Counted from the first letter of the stretch, positions 38,547 through 48,135 are shown. The stretch is DNA of 64,000 nucleotides from Pontibacter silvestris (GCF_020907275.1 NZ_JAJJWI010000001.1:176151-240150), one strand, 5' to 3'. A program made the numbers and translations. The notes: generated by a model from the letters alone, not told the origin.

Positions 38547-39670
38547 GTACCTTGAGCTATAGTCTTCACGAGACCATCAATTTCTTTTTCTGTATTAAAT
38601 GCGTGTACTATTAAGCGGAGTCTTTCTTTGCCTTCTGGCACCGTCGGGCTCATGACAGGACGTACATCATATCCTTTATTTTGCAAATTGGCAGCCATTG
38701 TTTTCAACTGCTTTATGTCTGGCAGAAAAACAGATAAAATAATACTATCCTCTGGTCTGCAGCAGATGCCACTTATATTGTTTAACTGCTCGTGTAGTTT
38801 CGTTGCCAGTGTCTTTACCTTTTCCCGTTCCTTTTGCATTTCAGGTAGCAAAGCATATGCACTTTTTAAAGCAACCAGAGCATGCGTAGGCAAGGCTGTT
38901 GTATAGATGAAGGCACGGCTATAGTTAATCAAATATGCTTTCAAGATACCTGATCCGGCCACAGCTGCTCCGTGGCCTCCCATGGCTTTACCATAGGTAA
39001 TGATCTGTGCAAACACCTGGTTCTGCAAACCAAGTGCAACCGTTAAACCCTCTCCCTGCTCTCCATACAATCCTACGGCATGAGCTTCATCTACAATAAG
39101 AGCTGCCTGGTGCTCCTGGCAAACCTGTGCCAGTTCCTGCAAGGGCGCTTTATCGCCATCCATAGAATATACCGACTCTATTACTACGTACACCTGCCCG
39201 GTTGCAAACTTTAGCTTTTGCCGCAGGTCCTGCACACTATTGTGTCGGAATGCGTATGTTTTAGCGAAGCTAAGGCGCATGCCATCTTTCATGGAGGCAT
39301 GGCTGGCTTCGTCGTAAAATATTGTATCGCCCCGCTGTGGCAGGGCCGACAGAAGCCCAACATTAGCTGTATAACCAGAGTTAAAAAGTAGTGCAGCTTC
39401 AGTTTGATGAAAGGTCGCTACTGTTTTTTCCAACTCCTCAAACAGCAAATGGTTCCCAGACAAAAGCCGGGAGCCGGTTGCTCCCGAAGGTAAATAATTG
39501 TAGCGCTGTTCTTCCGCTTTTATCAGGTCACGCAGCTTAGTTGACCTGGCAAGGCCAAGGTAGTCGTTGGAGCAAAAGTCTACAAGGTTAGCTGTGGTCC
39601 TAAGCTGCCGCAGATTGCCCTGTGCTGCTCGTTCTGCCAGCTTTTGCTGTAGTCTCTTATTCAGATCCAT
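38543..39670 (-). CDS. bioF: 8-amino-7-oxononanoate synthase
   Basis: This 375-residue PLP alpha-oxoamine synthase condenses pimeloyl thioester with alanine. The segments VDFCSNDYLGLAR, SGATGSRLLSGNH, DEASHASMKDGMR, IVDEAHAVGLYGEQG and the PLP lysine in TYGKAMGGHGAAV are all present. The glycine-alanine substrate choice cannot be proven by motif alone (KBL and SPT are relatives), but the overlap with bioD and proximity to bioB settle it as BioF. Confidence 0.93.
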   Translation of the reverse strand: MDLNKRLQQKLAERAAQGNLRQLRTTANLVDFCSNDYLGLARSTKLRDLIKAEEQRYNYLPSGATGSRLLSGNHLLFEELEKTVATFHQTEAALLFNSGYTANVGLLSALPQRGDTIFYDEASHASMKDGMRLSFAKTYAFRHNSVQDLRQKLKFATGQVYVVIESVYSMDGDKAPLQELAQVCQEHQAALIVDEAHAVGLYGEQGEGLTVALGLQNQVFAQIITYGKAMGGHGAAVAGSGILKAYLINYSRAFIYTTALPTHALVALKSAYALLPEMQKEREKVKTLATKLHEQLNNISGICCRPEDSIILSVFLPDIKQLKTMAANLQNKGYDVRPVMSPTVPEGKERLRLIVHAFNTEKEIDGLVKTIAQGT

Positions 39671-39733
39671 AGGATACTATAGATATTATTACCTAGACAA
39701 AGTAAAGCCTCATATTCAAGCTATGTCTGGGTT

Positions 39734-40741
39734 TTAAGCAACTACTGTTTCTGACTGTTTTTCTTCTTTAAACGATTTCCTTGGTGTAAGCCCTAACAGG
39801 TTGAACATAGCTTTATCAGCGTCAAAATCAGGGTTAGGCGTTGTAAGTAGTTTTTCTCCTGTGAAGATAGAGTTAGCTCCGGCTAAAAAGCAAAGCGCCT
39901 GCTCCGTTACGCTCATCTGCTCCCGGCCTGCTGACAAACGCACCATTGACTTTGGCATCAGGATACGGGCAGTGGCAATCATGCGCACCATTTCCCACAC
40001 CGATACCCGTGGCTGGTTTTCCAGTGGAGTACCTTTAACAGGCACCAATGCATTTACTGGCACCGATTCCGGGTGCTGTACCATATTAGAAAGGGTAAAA
40101 AGCATGCCAATACGGTCTTCGTCTGTTTCACCTAAACCTATAATGCCTCCTGAACAAACAGATATACCAGCCTCACGAACGTGGTCAATGGTTTGAAGAC
40201 GGTCTTCGTAAGTGCGGGTGGTAATGATGCTGGCGTAGTTTTCTTCTGAGGTATCCAGATTATGGTTATAGGCATATAAGCCCGCCTCTTTAAGCTTTTG
40301 TGCCTGATACTCGTTTACCATGCCTAATGTACAGCAAACTTCCAAACCCATGTCATTTACTCCTTTTACCATGTCTAATACACGGTCGAAGTCGCGGTTA
40401 TCGCGTACCTCACGCCATGCAGCACCCATGCAAAAGCGAGTAGAGCCACCTTCTTTCGCACGTCGTGCTGATGCCAGCACCTGTTCCTGGCTTAGTAGCT
40501 TGTGAGCGTCAACACCAGTATGGTAACGTGCCGCCTGCGGACAATAAGCGCAATCTTCAGGGCAACCTCCTGTTTTAACAGATAATAAAGTACAGACCTG
40601 CACCTCGCCAGTAGCCTGATATTGCTTATGGATGTTTGCCGCTTCTACAATTAATTCCAATACCGGCTTATTATAAATTGCCTTTATTTCTTCCAGACTC
40701 CAGTCGTTGCGGATGTCTTTGTTTTGTCCGTTTTGCGTCAT
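39734..40741 (-). CDS. bioB: biotin synthase
   Basis: This 335-residue radical SAM enzyme inserts sulfur into dethiobiotin. The radical SAM cluster is [10 protein letters not shown] (CxxxCxxC), and [27 protein letters not shown] and [14 protein letters not shown] are BioB signatures. It is the first gene of the biotin operon, with bioF following after 63 bases. A near-consensus -7 element (TACCTTCG) lies just before it on the minus strand. Confidence 0.95.
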   Translation of the reverse strand: MTQNGQNKDIRNDWSLEEIKAIYNKPVLELIVEAANIHKQYQATGEVQVCTLLSVKTGGCPEDCAYCPQAARYHTGVDAHKLLSQEQVLASARRAKEGGSTRFCMGAAWREVRDNRDFDRVLDMVKGVNDMGLEVCCTLGMVNEYQAQKLKEAGLYAYNHNLDTSEENYASIITTRTYEDRLQTIDHVREAGISVCSGGIIGLGETDEDRIGMLFTLSNMVQHPESVPVNALVPVKGTPLENQPRVSVWEMVRMIATARILMPKSMVRLSAGREQMSVTEQALCFLAGANSIFTGEKLLTTPNPDFDADKAMFNLLGLTPRKSFKEEKQSETVVA

Positions 40742-40786
40742 GGTACTAGTAATTTAGAATGCGAAGGTAATTTGAAGATTTAGGAA

Positions 40787-41265
40787 TTAAAAATACATAA
40801 ATCCTTGGGAAGTGGTGGATAAATAGCTAACTGCTTCTGCTGTTGTACCTTCTCTGTGGAAAAATTGTTTTGTGAATTTGTTGAGAACAAAACCACCCAC
40901 TTGCTGACCTGGTAGATCTGAAGTTCGCATATTATCTGCCGTATCAATATTATCCTTTATCAGTACCGGAATGCCATATAAGAGCCCTCTTACTTTACAA
41001 GAATGCCGTTCTTTATCCATAGCATCAGCTATGCTTAAAGTATTGGGATTTACTTCTATGAAAGAGTTTACCTTTGAGCCATCTTTGGCTATGGCTTAAA
41101 GGTGCTTTAGGTACATTTTGGTGATTGATCTGGCTGCAAGCTCCCCTTCTGCATCTTTTGCAGGGGTTCATCAATAGTTATTTCTTATAGCGTAAAGTCA
41201 TTATAAGCATTATCAATAGACGCTTTGTTCTGGCTCTTTTCGGTAGAACCGGTGCCATAAGAACT
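40787..41265 (-). pseudogene. decayed amidase gene
   Basis: Read on the minus strand in the right frames, this region spells an amidase N terminus: GTGSTEKSQNKASIDN, then DFTL-stop-EITIDE, EGELAARSITKMYLKHL-stop, then AIAKDGSKVNSFIEVNPN and LLYGIPVLIKDNIDTAD. In-frame stops fall at 41185-41187 and 41096-41098, with a frameshift near 41140-41160. After KDNIDTAD the catalytic serines are missing and the end is scrambled. It would have been an exported amidase-signature enzyme like the intact gene at 14411, and cannot be functional. Confidence 0.8.
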
Positions 41266-41537
41266 AAATTAAAACGGGGTTAATGTTAAACCTGCAAGTG
41301 AACTGTTTCTCCTGTTTATAATGGTGATTTTTAATAAAGATGATTTTAAAAGGTTAGCATTGAGAATTTGATAGGGTAAATGTTGCAGAAATAAATGATA
41401 TGGTTAGAGGATAGAAATAGTTTAATTCAATGGAATATATTTTATATAGATGTTTTGACAACAAATTGGTTATAATTTGGTAATAATATGATTAAAGCAG
41501 TTACTTTGCCTTAATCACAAATTGTGAAAAAAAATGT

Positions 41538-42347
41538 ATGAAAAGTTTTTTAGATACTGATAATGTATATAAAGTTGCTATTAATCCAGTAAAGATTGTA
41601 AAGTACCTTTCTGTAATAGTATTATTGCTGTTAATATTTAATATTATTAACATTGTAGTACAGTATAATATGCCTGAAAATGCTTGGCAAGCCCGTTTAC
41701 TAGATAAGTTTTTCAATTTTAATGGGGAGAATAATCTTCCATCCTTTTTTTCATCACTTCTTTTGTTTTTTGCCAGCATACTTTTATACTCTATTTATGC
41801 ACCGACCAAGCTTAAATTTAATCGTAAAGGGAAAAAAGAATGGCTTGTATTGGGGCTCATCTTTTCTTTCCTGGCCTTAGATGAAAGTGTACAAATACAT
41901 GAAGCAAGTTCAAATCTTGTGAGGCCTTTGTTGAAGAATGACTTGGATGGCCTATTACATTGGGCATGGGTAGTACCTTACTTCCTTTTCTTTTTGGCTG
42001 TGGCTGCTTATTTGTTTAAATTTGTTATAACGCTACCAGCTTTTACCAGGAATCTATTTATACTATCAGCTTTTCTTTTTGTGGGTGGGGCTATTGGACT
42101 TGAGCTGTTTGAAGGATACTTTTTTAAATTATATGGCTTAAACCACATTTACAATCAGTTGCTTTACTGTTTGGAAGAGTTGATGGAAATGGTAGGAGTA
42201 ACTGTCTTTATCTATGCCTTACTTCATTATATCTATAATTATGGGGTAGCAATGTTGTTTATCCCTGGTAATGTAGAACTTCGGGAACCACTGCAAACCC
42301 AAAAGGCAGAAGAACCAGTTGCTGAGTATAGCTCAGAAGAAAGATAG
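41538..42347 (+). CDS. polytopic membrane protein of unknown function
   Basis: This 269-residue protein has about seven hydrophobic segments. I do not recognise the family. Polar residues sit near membrane edges in an enzyme-like pattern: FLALDESVQIHEASS, LHWAWVVPY, GLELFEGYFF and YCLEELMEMVGV. These Asp, Glu and His residues could form a metal or proton site. The last 25 residues are a polar tail. It is a single gene with its own terminator and an A/T-rich upstream region. Confidence 0.78.
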   Translation: MKSFLDTDNVYKVAINPVKIVKYLSVIVLLLLIFNIINIVVQYNMPENAWQARLLDKFFNFNGENNLPSFFSSLLLFFASILLYSIYAPTKLKFNRKGKKEWLVLGLIFSFLALDESVQIHEASSNLVRPLLKNDLDGLLHWAWVVPYFLFFLAVAAYLFKFVITLPAFTRNLFILSAFLFVGGAIGLELFEGYFFKLYGLNHIYNQLLYCLEELMEMVGVTVFIYALLHYIYNYGVAMLFIPGNVELREPLQTQKAEEPVAEYSSEER

Positions 42348-42376
42348 TTACAAAGATCTAGATACAAGTAAGAAAG

Positions 42377-42418
42377 AAAAGATAAAGCAGATGCTTCATG
42401 GCATCTGCTTTATCTTTT
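42377..42418. terminator. bidirectional terminator
   Basis: An 18-base perfect inverted repeat (42377-42394 with 42401-42418) with core AAAGCAGATGC and a 6-base loop lies between convergent genes, with A and T runs at the ends. Confidence 0.93.
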
Positions 42419-42481
42419 AAGCCAGAAGAACGCCCTTATAGGTGAAATAAAGGATTTCTAATGATAGGTAGTTCAATTCTA

Positions 42482-42949
42482 TTAGGAGTTAAAGTGATAC
42501 AGAAAAGTAATAACACCCGTAAATGCAGGTTTCTTATTGTCTTTAATTTCCATAGTTACCTCTAGTTGTGCTTTGGCAATTCCTCTAAGATCTTTTAAGG
42601 AAAGGAGTTTTACCCGAAGTCTTACCTGACTATCTACAGTTACAGCCTGGTTAAACCGCAGGCTTTCTATCTCATAATTTACCTGCATCTTCAGGTTTTC
42701 TATAGATACAATCTGTCCCCACAGATATGGAAGAAGCGATACTGTAAGATAACCATGAGCAATTGTGCTTTTAAAGGGAGATTCAGTTTTAGCCCTTTCT
42801 GTATCTAAATGTATCCACTGGTGATCTAGTGTAGCATCGGCAAATTGGTTTATTTGATCCTGTGTGATAGTATGATACTCTGAAAACCCCATTTCAGCTC
42901 CTTCATATTGCGCAAGTTCTTCGAAGCTTTTTATTGTTAGTTTACTCAT
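42482..42949 (-). CDS. MaoC-family (R)-specific enoyl hydratase
   Basis: This protein of about 155 residues has the hotdog fold of the MaoC/NodN type. The hydratase motif is visible as FADATLDHQWIHLDTERA followed by STIAHGYLTVSLLPYL, providing the Asp/His catalytic pair. I start at the ATG at 42949 (MSKLTIKSFEELAQ); the frame has one more Met four codons earlier. Substrates are probably enoyl-CoA esters. Confidence 0.9.
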   Translation of the reverse strand: MSKLTIKSFEELAQYEGAEMGFSEYHTITQDQINQFADATLDHQWIHLDTERAKTESPFKSTIAHGYLTVSLLPYLWGQIVSIENLKMQVNYEIESLRFNQAVTVDSQVRLRVKLLSLKDLRGIAKAQLEVTMEIKDNKKPAFTGVITFLYHFNS

Positions 42950-43130
42950 GTATATGAACAATTATGTTTGATGTGTTATTGCAGATACATCTATTTTGTA
43001 GCAGTACAGAGTGTAAAGGTAAGTTCTTTTGCTTGATTGCTGAAAAAAGAGGAAATTTAATTAATAACATATTATTGCTTCTGTTAACTCAGTATGCTTG
43101 CTCAATACAGCGGGAGTTAGGAGTACTACT

Positions 43131-43170
43131 TAATAAAAAAAGCATCTATGCCATAAAGGCACAGATGCTT
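43131..43170 (-). terminator. terminator after YwqK-repeat gene
   Basis: On the minus strand AAGCATCTGTGCC pairs with GGCATAGATGCTT, with one mismatch in the stem, followed by a T-rich run (TTTTTTTATTA). It lies 23 bases past the stop of the repeat gene. Confidence 0.85.
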
Positions 43171-43193
43171 CACCTGAACTGAAAGAAGAATGT

Positions 43194-44513
43194 TTATTTA
43201 GCTTTCCCTTCTATAATCTCGCCATTGCGGTACGTAACAGTTTGGGTTACTTTTCCTTCTTCACTATAATACTTCCATTCGCCTGTTTCACGGTTATTTC
43301 TATACTGACCTATAACTTCCGTTTTGCCGTTTTCAAAGTACTGTTTGTAAGTTCCAAAGCGGAGACCGTCTTTGTAGTTTGTTTCGGACTTGGTTTTGCC
43401 TGATGGATAGTAAATGTAGCTGGGTGCTATAACCTTTCCGCTTTCATATTTTTGCCTCTCTTTTACCTGACCATTCTCATAGTATGAGAACCGATCTCCA
43501 GTTAGTTTATCTGCTGCATATGTTTCAGTTATCTCTACTTTTTTGCCTGGTGCATCAAAATAAGATTTCCAGTTGCCATGCTTCTGCTTGTCTTTGTACA
43601 GCTCCTCAGCCTGAATGTTTCCAGAGGAGTAGTAAAGTGTTATCTTACTATCTGCGCCATTGTTGCTGGAGTTTATCTCTTTTGTCAGTTTACCATCTTC
43701 TGCAAAATATTGAGCCAAGCCACTAATCTCACCATTCTTATATGTTATTTGGCTACGGGTTTTACCACTTTCATAATAAGATCTAGATGGTCCATGCATT
43801 TTTCCAGCTATGAAACTTCCTTCAGTGCTTAAACTGCCGTTGCGGTAGTAACTTTTAAAAGAACCATTTTTTTGCCCGGCAACATTTGTTACTTCAGTTT
43901 CAAGTTGGCCATTGTCGAAGTAGGTTTTGTAAGAACCCTCTAACATACCATTACGATAGGTTGCTTCCGTTTCTAGCTGCCTGTTAGGGAAGTAGGTTTT
44001 GGCAAGCCCGTTTTGCTTGCTGTTTTTGTAGTTAATTTCAGACTTAAGTTTCCCGTTTTTGTAATAATCTTTGACGAGCCCTTCCGGAAAGCCATTTACA
44101 AATTCAGCCTCTTTCTTTATCGTGCCATCTTCATAAAAGGTTCTGAATAAGTTGCTTTGCTGATTATCCTCAAAGCTACCTTCCTGAAGTAATCTTCCAT
44201 TAGGGAGATAAGCTTTAAAAGGTCCCTGCTTTACATCCTTAACATATGTTAGCTGCATTTTAGGATTTCCATTAGGATAAAATTCTGTGAAGATGCTATC
44301 CTTTTTACCTTCTACAAATTTAGCTAGAGCTTCCTGTTCACCAGTAGGATAATAGCGCTTATAGAAGCCCACAATGGCTGAATCGGGAGTGATGTAGTAT
44401 ACTTCTTTGATTGAAGTTTTACTCTCGTCGTGATAAGTGATAACTTTTTTTTGTGCAAAGGCCACTGTTTGTATTAGGCCTAACACCAACAATGCTGAAA
44501 GAAATTTATTCAT
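43194..44513 (-). CDS. exported YwqK/MORN-type repeat protein
   Basis: This 439-residue protein has a signal peptide (FLSALLVLGLIQTVAFAQ) followed by about seventeen tandem repeats of the form YY-x-NG-x-L-x3-E-x2-Y-x-NG. Examples are YYKNGKLKSEINYKNSKQNG and YYRNGSLSTEGSFIAGKMHG. These match the YwqK repeat, related to MORN repeats. Some databases label them antitoxin, but there is no toxin gene nearby and the protein is exported, so that label is not supported. The likely role is structural or envelope-associated. Confidence 0.82.
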   Translation of the reverse strand: MNKFLSALLVLGLIQTVAFAQKKVITYHDESKTSIKEVYYITPDSAIVGFYKRYYPTGEQEALAKFVEGKKDSIFTEFYPNGNPKMQLTYVKDVKQGPFKAYLPNGRLLQEGSFEDNQQSNLFRTFYEDGTIKKEAEFVNGFPEGLVKDYYKNGKLKSEINYKNSKQNGLAKTYFPNRQLETEATYRNGMLEGSYKTYFDNGQLETEVTNVAGQKNGSFKSYYRNGSLSTEGSFIAGKMHGPSRSYYESGKTRSQITYKNGEISGLAQYFAEDGKLTKEINSSNNGADSKITLYYSSGNIQAEELYKDKQKHGNWKSYFDAPGKKVEITETYAADKLTGDRFSYYENGQVKERQKYESGKVIAPSYIYYPSGKTKSETNYKDGLRFGTYKQYFENGKTEVIGQYRNNRETGEWKYYSEEGKVTQTVTYRNGEIIEGKAK

Positions 44514-44602
44514 ACTAAAGTAAACCGGGTAAGCTTAACTGCTGCTTCCTTTTTATAACTGTTTAAAAACCCTAAAGCAAAAGAGAAACCCCGACTTTGG
44601 TG

Positions 44603-45049
44603 CTAAGGCTGCTTCACTATTTTACCTTTCGGACCACTATGACCAACTTTACTTGGCATGTCTTTTTGCTTGATGTAGACATGCCACCAGGAAGTTCTGT
44701 CATCAGACTTTGCTATTCTTATAACTTTTTCTTTAGCCTGAACATCTTTTCTGCTGAACAATATGGTCCAGCAAGTATAGGTGGTCAATAAGATGACTAA
44801 AAAAGCAAAGCCTGACAATCCTGCAATAAAGCTTAAATCATGGGAGCGGGATGGCAGTGTAAGCAGGTTCATGTGAATGATCATGATTCCTACCATCATA
44901 CTGCCTGCCATCATCCATTTATCTACAGATGATAATGTGTTTCTACCAAATTCGCTTTTATCATCAGCACACAGTAACATGCCTAGCATGCCAAGGACAA
45001 TCAGTCCTATCAAACTACAATAAGTCAAGATTAGTTCTTCCATACCCAA
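44603..45049 (-). CDS. small membrane protein of unknown function
   Basis: This 148-residue protein has three hydrophobic segments (ILTYCSLIGLIVLGMLGMLL, WMMAGSMMVGIMIIHM, FIAGLSGFAFLVILLTTYTC) and a basic cytosolic tail with DRTSWWHVYIKQKDMPS and GPKGKIVKQP. I do not recognise it. The second Met (codon 3) is an equally good start. It is not visibly linked to the genes on either side. Confidence 0.7.
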   Translation of the reverse strand: MGMEELILTYCSLIGLIVLGMLGMLLCADDKSEFGRNTLSSVDKWMMAGSMMVGIMIIHMNLLTLPSRSHDLSFIAGLSGFAFLVILLTTYTCWTILFSRKDVQAKEKVIRIAKSDDRTSWWHVYIKQKDMPSKVGHSGPKGKIVKQP

Positions 45050-45149
45050 ATATGGAAGTTTATCATTATCTGTTAATTAAGTTCGTGTTAAGAAAATGTA
45101 AGTAATTCACTTTTCCATTAAACTATCCTGCCCCTGCTCTAAAATAAAG

Positions 45150-45177
45150 AAGCCCTACGTGTGATAACGTAAGGCTT
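45150..45177 (-). terminator. terminator after thiolase gene
   Basis: On the minus strand AAGCCTTACGT pairs with ACGTAGGGCTT through one U-G wobble, 27 bases past the thiolase stop, with a T-rich stretch after it. Confidence 0.7.
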
Positions 45178-45204
45178 TATGCAAAATATATGCCGCAAGT
45201 AAGA

Positions 45205-46389
45205 TTACATTTTCTCTATCACGATGGATGATGCACCGCCGCCGCCATTGCATATACCTGTAACGCCAATTCTGCCACCTTTTTTGTCCAAGACGTTGCA
45301 GAGCGTAACCAAAATACGGGCACCTGAGGCACCTAAAGGATGTCCTAAAGATACAGCTCCACCATAAACGTTTACATTATGTCCCTCCAGACCTAGTTTT
45401 TGGTTATTAGCTATGGACACGACCGAAAAGGCTTCGTTAATTTCGTAATAGTCTACTTCTGTCGCGTCAACACCTGCGTTTTTAAGTGCCTTTGGTATAG
45501 CCAGCGATGGCGTTGTTGTGAACCAGATGGGATCCTGTTCTGCATCGGCGAAGCCACGTATTTTAGCAATAGGCTTTACACCAAGTTCTTCCGCTTTTTC
45601 TTTACTCATAAGCAGAATGGCTGCGGCACCATCATTAAGTGTTGAGGCATTGGCAGCTGTTACCGTGCCGGCTTTATCAAATACAGGGCGTAAGCCAGCC
45701 ATCTTTTCAAAGTTTACTTTCCTGTATTCTTCATCTTCCGTAACCAGCATAGGTTTTTTGCCACGTTGCGGGACCTCCACCGGTACAATTTCATCTTTCA
45801 AGTAACCTGCTTCGGCGGCTTCTGCTACTTTCTTATAAGAGGCTGTCGCGTACTCGTCCTGCATTTCGCGGGTAATTTTCATTTCACGGGCAGTGTTTTC
45901 AGCAGCGTTACCCATATGGAAATCGTTGTATACATCCCACAGGCCGTCTTTTAATAAGCCATCTGTCATTTGCCCATGCCCCAGCTTACCGCCCCAGCGT
46001 GCTTTGTCCAGGTAAAACGGCACGTTAGACATACTCTCCATGCCACCAGCCACTATTATGTCTTTATGACCCAGCATAATAGCTTGTGCCGCAAACATAA
46101 CAGCTTTTGCACCTGAGGCACATACTTTGTTTACAGTAGTGCATTCCACTTCATGGCCAAGTCCTGCCAAGACAGCTGCCTGCCGGGCAGGAGCCTGCCC
46201 CAGATTGGCAGAAAGAACATTACCCATGATTACTTCCTGCACTAGGGCTTTATCTATTCCTGCTTTTTTGACAGTACCTTTTATGGCTGTTGCACCTAGC
46301 TGTGTAGCAGAAAGGCTGGCTAAAGCTCCTCCGAAACTGCCAATTGGTGTGCGAACTGCCGAAATAATATAGACTTCTTTTATTTGCAT
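45205..46389 (-). CDS. acetyl-CoA C-acetyltransferase (thiolase)
   Basis: This 394-residue thiolase II condenses two acetyl-CoA or cleaves acetoacetyl-CoA. The nucleophilic Cys is in VNKVCASGAKAVMFAA, GGMESMSNVP follows, the His is in GGAVSLGHPLGASGARI and the second Cys is in GVTGICNGGGGASS at the C terminus. Length and motifs are standard for biosynthetic thiolases. It stands alone. Confidence 0.94.
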   Translation of the reverse strand: MQIKEVYIISAVRTPIGSFGGALASLSATQLGATAIKGTVKKAGIDKALVQEVIMGNVLSANLGQAPARQAAVLAGLGHEVECTTVNKVCASGAKAVMFAAQAIMLGHKDIIVAGGMESMSNVPFYLDKARWGGKLGHGQMTDGLLKDGLWDVYNDFHMGNAAENTAREMKITREMQDEYATASYKKVAEAAEAGYLKDEIVPVEVPQRGKKPMLVTEDEEYRKVNFEKMAGLRPVFDKAGTVTAANASTLNDGAAAILLMSKEKAEELGVKPIAKIRGFADAEQDPIWFTTTPSLAIPKALKNAGVDATEVDYYEINEAFSVVSIANNQKLGLEGHNVNVYGGAVSLGHPLGASGARILVTLCNVLDKKGGRIGVTGICNGGGGASSIVIEKM

Positions 46390-46680
46390 AATACCTTATA
46401 TACTTTGTTAGTTATGTGAAATTAGGAGAATTGAGTGCAAAAGCAAAACGATTGTTAGGTGAACTGGAGTGTCAAAAGAGCAAAAGATTGATTATTGTTT
46501 GCAATTAATTCGAGTTTCAGTTGGCTCTGTTGTTCAAGTTTTATGCGGCTTGCTTTTATGAGCATCTTTCTTCCAGGTTTTTTTGGAAAATAAACCTTTT
46601 GCATATATAAATCTAATTATGCTCTGGTTACCTCGGGCGTTTATAATCAGTAATTTCTAAGCAACCTAACTTACTTTATA

Positions 46681-46882
46681 ATGAAACGACTATTACTGGC
46701 AGCAGGCAGCTGCTAAAAAGCCGCTCACGCACGATGTCTACGATAGCTGGAAAGGTGTGAGGAACTCTGAAATTTCAAACAACGGTAATTATGTAATGTT
46801 TACGGTGAACCCGCAGCAGGGGGATGGCGATGGCTTTGGTCTGTTAAACCAGATGTGGCAGGCGAAGCAACGGAATAAATAA
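46681..46882 (+). pseudogene. remnant of an S9-family (prolyl oligopeptidase-like) gene
   Basis: An ATG at 46681 gives a signal-like start, MKRLLLAAGSC, that hits a stop. One base out of frame, from 46706, the sequence continues AAKKPLTHDVYDSWKGVRNS and EISNNGNYVMFTVNPQQGDG. This is a typical N terminus of exported S9 prolyl-oligopeptidase-like peptidases. It then jumps to GFGLLNQMWQAKQRNK and a stop, which I read as the C-terminal tail after loss of the whole catalytic region. A good terminator still follows. Confidence 0.7.
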
Positions 46883-46897
46883 TCTGAGACTTTTTGG

Positions 46898-46935
46898 AAA
46901 GGGGAGCTGATGAAAGTCTGCTCCCCTTTTTGTTT
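46898..46935 (+). terminator. terminator after S9 remnant
   Basis: AAAGGGGAGC (46898-46907) pairs with GCTCCCCTTT (46920-46929), followed by a T-rich run. Confidence 0.88.
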
Positions 46936-47738
46936 TGTATGAATATTAATTAGCTGATTAAAGAAGTCTTAGCTGTACTAATTCTATAATAGCTTAATGA
47001 AGGAAAGGGTAATGTAGTCTATGCTTGCTATGTTTTTACTATTTGATAATATGTGTGTTATGTCTGATGCGTGTATATAACAAAGGGTGTTCTAAAAGCT
47101 CTTAATGGCCTCGCCGCCTTATTATTACTATATACTTTTTTTGCAAAATGCAGCTGTTTATAGCTCAACAGTGTTCAGAGGGGGAGCTTCCTGTTCCATG
47201 TTATTTATAGAGAGATGGCAATTTTGCCTACTAAACTGTCATAAGTACACTGAATTATTTTTTTATTGGCATCACCAAAAATTGCACAGTTTTACTAACA
47301 AAAATTGAGTGCCTTCGTATAAGAAGTAGTTATAGTTATTGATGTTAAAGTTGCCTTTTATTAGACGATTTAGTTGAAGCGTATTGTGTTAAAAAGGGAG
47401 ACCAGGCTTGACAAAAGCATATAGCAAACTCTAATTTCTTGTGAAATAATAACTTGTAGTATAGAGTGCTGATTTATATTATAATTGAAGGCCTAGTTTG
47501 TAACAGAAGATAATTGTTATCTTATATAAAGACAATTGTTACAAATTTAAATTATATTTTATTGAAGTTTAGGAAACTAATAATTTGTTTTGTACATTAA
47601 TATAACAGAAACTAACGATTAATAGGGTTCTTCTTTATTCTACTTCACGTTTTGCCTAAAATTGGTAAATGAAACAAGTATAATGCATTTATAATATCTG
47701 AATATAAATTTTTGTGTAGCTAATAGTCTAAATTACTT
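46936..47738. other. A/T-rich gene-free region
   Basis: This stretch of about 800 bases is very A/T rich. One 67-codon frame at 47105-47308 has no recognisable product and I leave it out. No RNA gene is visible. The last part must carry the promoter of the gene at 47739. Confidence 0.35.
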
Positions 47739-48056
47739 ATGAACGAACTTGACAAACTCCGCGATGGCTTAATGAACAGCAGCATCTTATTAATGAAGGA
47801 CTATGGAAATCAACTGGAGTGCTCTTTTGTAAGGGAGGGGCTTGTGATCCGAAGCTTTTTTATTAAAGATGAAATATTAGCTACTGCACTAAAAAGATCA
47901 GGAGTCAATGGTATTATTGAAGGGGTAAATTTTGAGGTATTCAGAAATACATTTGATAGTTTCTCATTGCGTGTTAAAGCTAAAAAGCTTTATTCTGAAT
48001 TAAGCGCTAATCTGACATATCAAACCAGTTCAAATGCTATGGCAGCAACTGCTTAA
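47739..48056 (+). CDS. small hypothetical protein
   Basis: This 105-residue protein starts MNELDKLRDGLMNSSI. I recognise no family. It is polar, without signal or membrane segments, with a predicted mixed fold (ECSFVREGLVIRSFFIKDEIL, then KAKKLYSELSANL). It lies in an A/T-rich zone with a long upstream gap and is followed by a good terminator, so it is probably a single-gene transcript. It could be a regulatory protein, but nothing in the sequence says so. Confidence 0.65.
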   Translation: MNELDKLRDGLMNSSILLMKDYGNQLECSFVREGLVIRSFFIKDEILATALKRSGVNGIIEGVNFEVFRNTFDSFSLRVKAKKLYSELSANLTYQTSSNAMAATA

Positions 48057-48092
48057 ATAATTTAGCTCTCAAGTATTATTTTCATAATTACG

Positions 48093-48135
48093 TTTATAGC
48101 CATGCACTAATAACAGTACATGGCTATAAATTTTT
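48093..48135 (+). terminator. terminator after small hypothetical gene
   Basis: TTTATAGCCATG (48093-48104) pairs perfectly with CATGGCTATAAA (48119-48130), followed by TTTTTG. Confidence 0.88.

Noticed and set aside
40787..41020. 77-codon ORF that could be called a small protein
   Set aside because: Its sequence is the broken remainder of an amidase; upstream frames continue the same protein with stops and a frameshift, so it is part of a pseudogene.
43194..44513. Annotation of the YwqK-repeat protein as an antitoxin
   Set aside because: The protein is exported, is made of many repeats and has no toxin partner beside it.
47105..47308. 67-codon ORF in an A/T-rich gap
   Set aside because: The translation is rich in Tyr, Phe and Cys without any family pattern, and there is no promoter or terminator around it; likely chance.
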